64,000 nt of DNA from Mycobacterium paraense (GTDB lineage Bacteria > Actinomycetota > Actinomycetes > Mycobacteriales > Mycobacteriaceae): assembly GCF_002101815.1 (NCBI RefSeq), contig NZ_LQPM01000030.1, forward strand, positions 1-64,000, written 5' to 3'. The translations under genes and the position numbers were made by a program. Within the stretch, counting starts at the first letter, position 1; the number at the start of each line of letters is the position of its first letter. The notes under the pieces are model-generated. The model did no database searches. It was not told the DNA's origin and was given only the letters and a program-made list of their open reading frames with translations. Below, in pieces: positions 59,546 through 64,000 of the stretch.

Positions 59546-60198
59546 TACTTCTCACCTCGTTTGATCGCGCTGCGCACCATCACGAGTCCACCGGTGCGGC
59601 CGGGGACCGCACCTTTGATGAGCAGCACGCCGTTCTCGGGATCGACCTTGTGCACCACCAGGTTCTGCACGGTCACCCGGTCGTTGCCCATCCGGCCGGC
59701 CATCCGGGTGCCCTTGAACACCCGCGCCGGGGTGGCGCAGCCACCGATGGAGCCCGGCCGGCGGTGCACCGCCTGGGCGCCGTGGCTGGCGCCCTGACCG
59801 CGGAAGCCGTGCCGCTTCATGGTTCCGGCGAAGCCCTTGCCCTTGGAGGTGCCCGTCACGTCGACATAGGCGCCGTCGGCGAAGATCTCCGCCGTCAGCT
59901 CCTGGCCGACCTCGTATTCGGCGGCGGCGTCCGGGTTGTCCAGACGCAGCTCGGCCAGGTACCGGCGCGGGTTGACGCCCGCCGCGGTGTACTGACCGGT
60001 CACCGGCTTGTTGACCTTGCGCGGGCTGATCTCGCCGTACGCCAGCTGCACGGCGCTGTAGCCGTCGCGCTCCGGCGTGCGGATGCGGGTCACCACGTTG
60101 GGGCCGGCTTTGACCACCGTCACGGGCACAACCCTGTTGTTCTCGTCGAACACCTGCGTCATGCCCAGCTTGGTGCCCAGAATGCCTTTTCTTGCCAT
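59545..60198 (-). CDS. rplC: 50S ribosomal protein L3
   Basis: 217 residues. MARKGILGTKLGMTQVFDENN, the Gln in RGQGASHGAQAVHRRPGSIG and GNDRVTVQNLVVHKVDPE are diagnostic. Overlaps rplD by one base (TAATG). Confidence 0.97.
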   Translation of the reverse strand: MARKGILGTKLGMTQVFDENNRVVPVTVVKAGPNVVTRIRTPERDGYSAVQLAYGEISPRKVNKPVTGQYTAAGVNPRRYLAELRLDNPDAAAEYEVGQELTAEIFADGAYVDVTGTSKGKGFAGTMKRHGFRGQGASHGAQAVHRRPGSIGGCATPARVFKGTRMAGRMGNDRVTVQNLVVHKVDPENGVLLIKGAVPGRTGGLVMVRSAIKRGEK

Positions 60199-60212
60199 GA
60201 GTCCTGGAGCTC

Positions 60213-60518
60213 CTACTGGATGTTGACGTCGACGCTGGCCGGCAGATCGATGCGCATCAGCGCGTCGACGGTCTTCGGCGTCGGATCGAGGATGTCAATC
60301 AACCGCTTGTGCGTACGCATCTCGAAGTGCTCCCGCGAGTCCTTGTACTTGTGCGGAGAGCGGATGACGCAATACACGTTCTTCTCGGTCGGCAGCGGCA
60401 CCGGACCCACGACGCTGGCACCCGTGCGGACGACGGTCTCGACGATCTTGCGCGCCGATGCGTCGATAGCCTCATGGTCGTAGGCCTTAAGCCTGATGCG
60501 GATCTTCTGTCCCGCCAC
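60213..60518 (-). CDS. rpsJ: 30S ribosomal protein S10 / NusE
   Basis: 101 residues, GTG start. MAGQKIRIRLKAYDHEAIDA and RSPHKYKDSREHFEMRTHKRL are diagnostic; the protein also acts as NusE in antitermination. First gene of the S10 operon. An AAGGGTAGGGAAA stretch precedes the GTG. Confidence 0.97.
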   Translation of the reverse strand: MAGQKIRIRLKAYDHEAIDASARKIVETVVRTGASVVGPVPLPTEKNVYCVIRSPHKYKDSREHFEMRTHKRLIDILDPTPKTVDALMRIDLPASVDVNIQ

Positions 60519-60543
60519 GCTTTCCCTACCCTTACTTCTCTTG

Positions 60544-60562
60544 AAGCCCGGCAACCGGGCTT
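60544..60562 (-). promoter_or_regulatory. Leader hairpin before rpsJ
   Basis: AAGCCCGG CAA CCGGGCTT on the plus strand gives a perfect eight-base stem with a three-base loop, about 26 bases upstream of the rpsJ GTG on the minus strand. No T-tract follows, so it is not an intrinsic terminator; more likely an RNA structural element of the leader. Confidence 0.5.
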
Positions 60563-60811
60563 ACGTCCATGTCTCAGTGCCCCCCAGCGCGCGAATCGGC
60601 CGCCCAGTCGTTGGGCCGGTCGAGCGTCGCGCCGGATACTGCGCCGCTGTTTACCTGTCGTGGTCCACCGGCCCCCGCGGTCGGGCGTGTCACCCTTACG
60701 CAGCCTCTTTCGCGGCCAAAATAGGTCGCGTTCCAAGGATGGGACCGGACGCGCCCGTTTGGGCGCTGGTCGTATGCCCAGCCAGGGAGAACCTGGCGAA
60801 AGGCAACCTGA

Positions 60812-60841
60812 ACAGTATGCCCTAGATCGGGGCGCGGACAA
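60812..60841 (-). promoter_or_regulatory. Predicted promoter of the S10 operon
   Basis: Minus strand TTGTCC (60841-60836), 18 bases, TACTGT (60817-60812), fitting TTGxxx and TAnnnT of mycobacterial SigA promoters. Transcription would start near 60805, giving a leader of about 290 nt before rpsJ. Confidence 0.5.
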
Positions 60842-60865
60842 AATTCCGACGCCGGCGTCGACGCC

Positions 60866-61477
60866 TCAGGCGCCCGCCGATTCGGTACTCGCCGCCTTGG
60901 CCCTCTGCTGTGCGCGCTGAACATGCAGGAAACCGTCGACGGCGGCGTGCGCACACTCGCGATAGTCGAAGTTGGGCAGGGTGGACAGGCGGCCCAGCAT
61001 CAGCGGGCCGATCAGCATGGCGATGGCCCGCGATCGGTCGACCTCTCCCAGCTCGGCGGCCGCCTCGGGACTGTCGAACACGGCGTCGAACGGCGCCGCG
61101 TACTGCTGGGCGATGCGTTCGCGCAACGAGGTGATCGAGCAGCTGTTGGCGGCGCGGGCGTCGCCCGGTTCCGGCAACTGTTCCAGATCGGGGCCCAGGG
61201 CCAGCCACGACATGGCGGTCAGCAGGGCGGGCGCCTGGGCCACGGCTTCGGCCTGAGCCAGGACCAACGCGACCAGCCGATCGCGCAGCGAACCCTCCGC
61301 CGGTGGCGTCGGCGATGGCGGAATCAGGCTGTTGAACGCCGCCGCCAGCAAATCATTTCCGCTCGGGAAGTGGCGATACAGGGTCGCCCTCGCTACGTTG
61401 GCGGTACGGGTGACCGCGTCGACCGTCACCGCGCTCGGGCCACCGGAACGCAGAAGCGCGGCAGCGGCTTCGAGCAA
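60866..61477 (-). CDS. TetR-family transcriptional regulator of an efflux pump
   Basis: 203 residues from TTG 61477. HTH: SAVTVDAVTRTANVARATLYRHFPSGNDLL. The TetR pattern actually continues upstream in the same frame (RPARSRARLLEAAAALL), yet no ATG/GTG/TTG is available there; the only candidate is an ATT at 61523-61525 with GGAGAGG nine bases before it. The true start is therefore uncertain. The divergent MFS gene and the inverted repeat at 61570-61586 mark it as the local repressor of drug or metabolite efflux. Confidence 0.85.
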   Translation of the reverse strand: MLEAAAALLRSGGPSAVTVDAVTRTANVARATLYRHFPSGNDLLAAAFNSLIPPSPTPPAEGSLRDRLVALVLAQAEAVAQAPALLTAMSWLALGPDLEQLPEPGDARAANSCSITSLRERIAQQYAAPFDAVFDSPEAAAELGEVDRSRAIAMLIGPLMLGRLSTLPNFDYRECAHAAVDGFLHVQRAQQRAKAASTESAGA

Positions 61478-61569
61478 TCGGGCCCGGGACCGCGCCGGCC
61501 GGGGATCGGTGCTTGCGCCGGTAATTGTGAGCCACCTCTCCGTTTGGGACCTTGATTATCGGCTACGTA

Positions 61570-61586
61570 TGAGACTACCCGTCTCA
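61570..61586. promoter_or_regulatory. Candidate TetR operator (TGAGAC-N5-GTCTCA)
   Basis: A six-base inverted repeat with a five-base spacer in the divergent TetR/MFS gap, 33 bases upstream of the MFS start. Size and position fit a TetR operator that controls both genes. Confidence 0.65.
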
Positions 61587-61619
61587 AAACTTCTACGCCC
61601 CCGTTAGGAGGCGCTTCAT

Positions 61620-63233
61620 ATGGTCGAAACGCTGGTACAGCCTGATCAGCGTACTGACACAGCGCGCATCGGCGGAAGCCCACGCGCCCGAACCTGGACC
61701 CTGGCCGTCGCCTGCATGGGCGTCGGGCTGGTCGTCGCGTCGATGACGGCGCTCAACACCGCGCTGGGCGACCTCGCGGTGGCCACCTCCGCGACGCAGT
61801 CGCAGCTGAACTGGATCGTCGACGGGTACACGGTGGCCCTGGCGTGCCTGCTGCTGCCCGCCGGCGCGATCGGCGACCGCTACGGCCGGCGGGGCGCGCT
61901 GCTGGCCGGCCTGGTGATCTTCGCGCTCGGCTCCGTCGCCCCGGCGATGTTGCACACCCCGCTGCAGATCATCGCGGGCCGGGCGGTGGCCGGCGTGGGC
62001 GCGGCCTTCGTGATGCCGGCGACGCTGTCGCTGCTCACCGTGGCGTATCCGAAGGAAGACCGCGTCAAGGCCGTCGGCATCTGGGCCGGCACGGCCGGGT
62101 CCGGCGCGGTCCTCGGCATGCTCGGATCCGGTCTGCTGCTTGAGTTTTGGGACTGGCACGCGATCTTCTGGTCGCTGGGCGCCGCCGCTTTGGTGATCTT
62201 CGCGCTCGCGTGCACGGTGGCGTCGTCGCGCGACAGCGCCGCGCCGCGCATCGACAAGCCGGGCGCGGTGCTAATCGGGGCGGCGCTGGCGATCGGCGTC
62301 GCGGCGATCCTGGAGGCGCCCAACCGCGGCTGGAGCCATCCCCTGGTCTGGGGCGGGCTCGTCGCGGGGGCCGTGCTCGCCGCGGTGTTCGGCGTCGTCG
62401 AACTCCGGCGCCGGCAACCACTCCTGGACATGCGGCTGTTCGCCGACCCCAGCTTCGCCACCGGCGTGGCGTCGATCGTCGTGCTGTTCGGGGCGACGTT
62501 CGGCTTCTTTTACCTGGGCATGCAGTACGTGCAGCAGATCCTGGGCTATTCGCCGCTGATGACGGCGGTCGCGTTCACGCCGTTCATGGTTCCGCTTGCC
62601 ATCTGCTCGGCGCTGTCGTTCTGGTACATGCCCAAGCTCGGTTTGCGGCTGGTGATCTTCGTGGGCACGGCGCTGATGGCGGTGGGCTTCATCAGCATGC
62701 ACGTGCTCGGCCTGCACACGTCCTACCTGGAATTGGCCTGGCCGACGCTGATCCTGTCCACCGGCATCGGGTTCTGCACGGCCCCGACGACCTCGGCGAT
62801 CATGGGCGCGGTCCCCGACGAAAAGCAGGGGGTCGCCTCCGCGGTGAACGACGCCTCGCGCGAGATGGGCGGGGCGTTGGGGATCGCCGTCGCCGGTTCG
62901 ATCCTGGCCGGGCGCTACTCCCGGGAGCTCGCGCCGCAGCTGGCGCAGTACCCCGCGGGAGTCCGCGGACCGGCGACCGATTCGCTGGCCAAGGCCGTCG
63001 AAGTGGCGGACAGGCTCGGGCCGCAGGGGCGCCCACTGGCCGAGTTGAGCAAAACGGCTTTCATGACCTCCATGCACGCGTCGACGACGGCGCTCGCCGT
63101 CATCGTCGCCGTCGCCGCGGTCCTGATCGGGTTGTGGGCGCCCGGCCCCGACGGCCGCCAATTGGGCCCGGTGCGCCGGGCTGTCGCCCGGGCCAAGCCG
63201 GGGGCCGGGCGGCATGGGGTGGCCGCGCGCTGA
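61620..63233 (+). CDS. MFS efflux transporter, DHA2 (EmrB/QacA) family
   Basis: 537 residues with about 14 predicted membrane helices, as in QacA-type drug:H+ antiporters. Motif A-like GAIGDRYGRRGALLAG lies between helices 2 and 3; WIVDGYTVALACLLLPAG precedes it; the motif C region is GIWAGTAGSGAVLGMLGSG. ATG 61620 with GGAGG upstream. Divergent from its TetR regulator. Export of drugs, dyes or lipids is likely; substrate unknown. Confidence 0.93.
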   Translation: MVETLVQPDQRTDTARIGGSPRARTWTLAVACMGVGLVVASMTALNTALGDLAVATSATQSQLNWIVDGYTVALACLLLPAGAIGDRYGRRGALLAGLVIFALGSVAPAMLHTPLQIIAGRAVAGVGAAFVMPATLSLLTVAYPKEDRVKAVGIWAGTAGSGAVLGMLGSGLLLEFWDWHAIFWSLGAAALVIFALACTVASSRDSAAPRIDKPGAVLIGAALAIGVAAILEAPNRGWSHPLVWGGLVAGAVLAAVFGVVELRRRQPLLDMRLFADPSFATGVASIVVLFGATFGFFYLGMQYVQQILGYSPLMTAVAFTPFMVPLAICSALSFWYMPKLGLRLVIFVGTALMAVGFISMHVLGLHTSYLELAWPTLILSTGIGFCTAPTTSAIMGAVPDEKQGVASAVNDASREMGGALGIAVAGSILAGRYSRELAPQLAQYPAGVRGPATDSLAKAVEVADRLGPQGRPLAELSKTAFMTSMHASTTALAVIVAVAAVLIGLWAPGPDGRQLGPVRRAVARAKPGAGRHGVAAR

Positions 63234-63341
63234 TCGCCAATGTCGCTGGCGGAGAACGGCGCCGGTCGACGGCGAGGCCGGTGACTCGGGCCCGCATCAC
63301 CTGATTTTTCGTCCGGCGGCCGCCAAAACGGGCCCGGATGC

Positions 63342-63382
63342 TTGCGAACGCCCGCGCGTCGTGGTATCAGAAAATATATATC
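63342..63382 (+). promoter_or_regulatory. AT-rich possible promoter
   Basis: TTGCGA (63342-63347) is followed 16 bases later by TATCAG, within TATCAGAAAATATATATCG. This AT-rich island stands out in the GC-rich background and lies about 50 bases before a small ORF. It is a plausible but unproven promoter in the 187-base gap after the MFS gene. Confidence 0.35.
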
Positions 63383-63420
63383 GACAAGTACAGGTCATCT
63401 CGCGGGTTGAGGTGGGTGTG

Positions 63421-63726
63421 ATGTTGATGGGCGTCGACTCGTTCAGCAAACAACAGGTGACGTCGGATGAGCCGGTGTGCCCGGCGATCATCGAGGCGGC
63501 GGCGATCGTGGAGGCCGAATGGATGCGCCTCAATCCGTCGAGCCGCCCGGCTCCCCGCGTCACCTGTGAGCTGCCCGCGCCCCGGCACGTGCGCCGCCCG
63601 GCCCACACGTTGGTGGCGACGCAGCGCAGGCCGCGCGCGTTGCCTACCTGCGGCACGCAGCTCCGCGTCCGATGGCCGGCCTGCAGGGTCTGGGCGCGGG
63701 AACGGTCTCCTCCGGCGGGGGCGTGA
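63421..63726 (+). CDS. Small hypothetical protein (uncertain)
   Basis: 101 residues. ATG preceded by GAGGTGG five bases upstream and by an AT-rich promoter-like region. The first 40 residues (MLMGVDSFSKQQVTSDEPVCPAIIEAAAIVEAEWM) look protein-like; the rest is Arg/Pro-rich with no recognised family. Third-codon GC stays high, supporting a coding frame. May be a real small gene or a leader ORF. Confidence 0.4.
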   Translation: MLMGVDSFSKQQVTSDEPVCPAIIEAAAIVEAEWMRLNPSSRPAPRVTCELPAPRHVRRPAHTLVATQRRPRALPTCGTQLRVRWPACRVWARERSPPAGA

Positions 63727-63762
63727 GATGGCTCGCCGGTCGGGTTCTGCCGAAGGGAGGTG

Positions 63763-63975
63763 ATGCAACAAGCCGTACGTCGTACCGTCCACGAATATTG
63801 CGACGCAGAGTTCGCGCCTGACGGAAAGTCAGCGACGCGCCAGCCACTTGTCGTGGCCATCTACGTGGGCAGCACGACGTCACCACAGTTTCGCGAGCGG
63901 GTCGCGCCCGGCTCGATCGCCCTCAATCGGGCGGGTGGCGCGGCCCGCTCCCCATTGGGTGGGGGTTCTGGGTGA
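63763..63975 (+). CDS. Small ORF behind a near-perfect Shine-Dalgarno sequence (doubtful)
   Basis: 70 residues (MQQAVRRTVHEYCDAEFAPD...). AAGGGAGGTG abuts the ATG so closely that initiation geometry is odd, and the codon use is less GC-biased than in neighbours. No family recognised. Listed because nothing else explains the strong ribosome-binding-like sequence; could also be a start for a gene continuing past the window in another frame. Confidence 0.25.
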   Translation: MQQAVRRTVHEYCDAEFAPDGKSATRQPLVVAIYVGSTTSPQFRERVAPGSIALNRAGGAARSPLGGGSG

Positions 63976-64000
63976 ACATCGGCTGAAAACGCCCCGGCGA

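Larger units (their letters stand above)
60519..60865 (-). other. Leader/intergenic region of the S10 operon
   Basis: 347 bases between rpsJ and the TetR gene without a credible gene. It holds a predicted promoter at 60812-60841, a leader of roughly 290 nt with a perfect hairpin at 60544-60562, and GC-rich sequence of unknown structure. The short ORFs seen here lack ribosome-binding sites and typical codon use. The length suggests leader-based control of ribosomal protein synthesis. Confidence 0.6.

Noticed and set aside
60299..60954. Short ORFs in the rpsJ leader on both strands
   Set aside because: No ribosome-binding sites, no family similarity, and they overlap the promoter and leader of the S10 operon.
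63297..63886. Minus-strand ORFs at the window end
   Set aside because: Arg/Pro-rich composition, no start signal, overlap the AT-rich promoter-like region and the better-supported plus-strand ORF.
1..64000. tRNA, rRNA, insertion sequences, prophage or attachment sites
   Set aside because: Searched for by eye: no cloverleaf-like tRNA, no transposase or integrase domain in any frame, and no long terminal inverted repeats were found.

Overview
The window is high-GC mycobacterial chromosome, most likely from a slow-growing Mycobacterium. The evidence is PE_PGRS genes, the sigL-rslA-map-adk-secY order, mmsA-fadE9-mmsB, serA2-fucA-xylB, an atsA/FGE sulfatase locus between the S10 and spc ribosomal blocks, and several TIGR00027 methyltransferases. 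Gene order matches, in reverse orientation, the M. tuberculosis stretch from about Rv0700 to Rv0754, with several insertions. PE_PGRS genes argue against the M. avium complex, but the species cannot be fixed from sequence alone.

Layout. 0-2.7 kb: two tandem PE_PGRS-type aspartic proteases, the first cut by the window edge. 2.8-5.8 kb: a tightly coupled minus-strand operon of ECF sigma factor, Rieske protein, copper lipoprotein, Tat-exported metallophosphoesterase and a small membrane protein. 5.8-9.3 kb: flavoprotein, TetR regulator with a clear operator, divergent NAD-dependent reductase and a PNPOx-like protein. 9.4-12.9 kb: valine/methylmalonate-semialdehyde catabolism (mmsA, fadE9, mmsB). 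13-18.5 kb: a compact minus-strand operon (ThDP enzyme, SRPBCC protein, KAS III-like enzyme, aminotransferase, then MarR and a DinB-like protein). It starts at a predicted SigL promoter that places the first start codon at the transcription start. 18.5-22.6 kb: rslA, sigL, map, adk, secY. 22.8-24.6 and 33.9-36.7 kb: five TIGR00027 methyltransferases. Between them lie a GNAT protein, xylB-like kinase, serA2-fucA extended by a metallo-beta-lactamase and a DapB-like dehydrogenase, AraC, a methyltransferase, a zinc alcohol dehydrogenase and an SDR. 36.7-39.4 kb: sppA and an F420-type luciferase-like protein. 39.4-43.6 kb: spc block (rplN to rplO). 43.7-54.9 kb: accessory island with four DUF4436 membrane-protein paralogues, a PstS-like lipoprotein, FGE, a LpqN-like lipoprotein and arylsulfatase AtsA. 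55-60.5 kb: S10 operon (rpsJ to rpsQ) closed by a strong terminator, with a roughly 290-nt leader. 60.9-63.2 kb: TetR/MFS efflux pair. 63.2-64 kb: small doubtful ORFs.

The ribosomal superoperon is broken twice: about 11 kb between rpsQ and rplN, and about 17 kb between rplO and secY. The most interesting items are: (1) the SigL-linked mini biosynthetic operon whose KAS III-like enzyme has Asn in place of the catalytic His; (2) the sigma/Rieske/cupredoxin operon, where the Rieske protein looks like a candidate redox-sensing anti-sigma factor; and (3) the DUF4436 family, which has a Pro-Phe-Asp plus Gly-Trp-Asp signature and C-terminal membrane helices reminiscent of Cys-loop channels.
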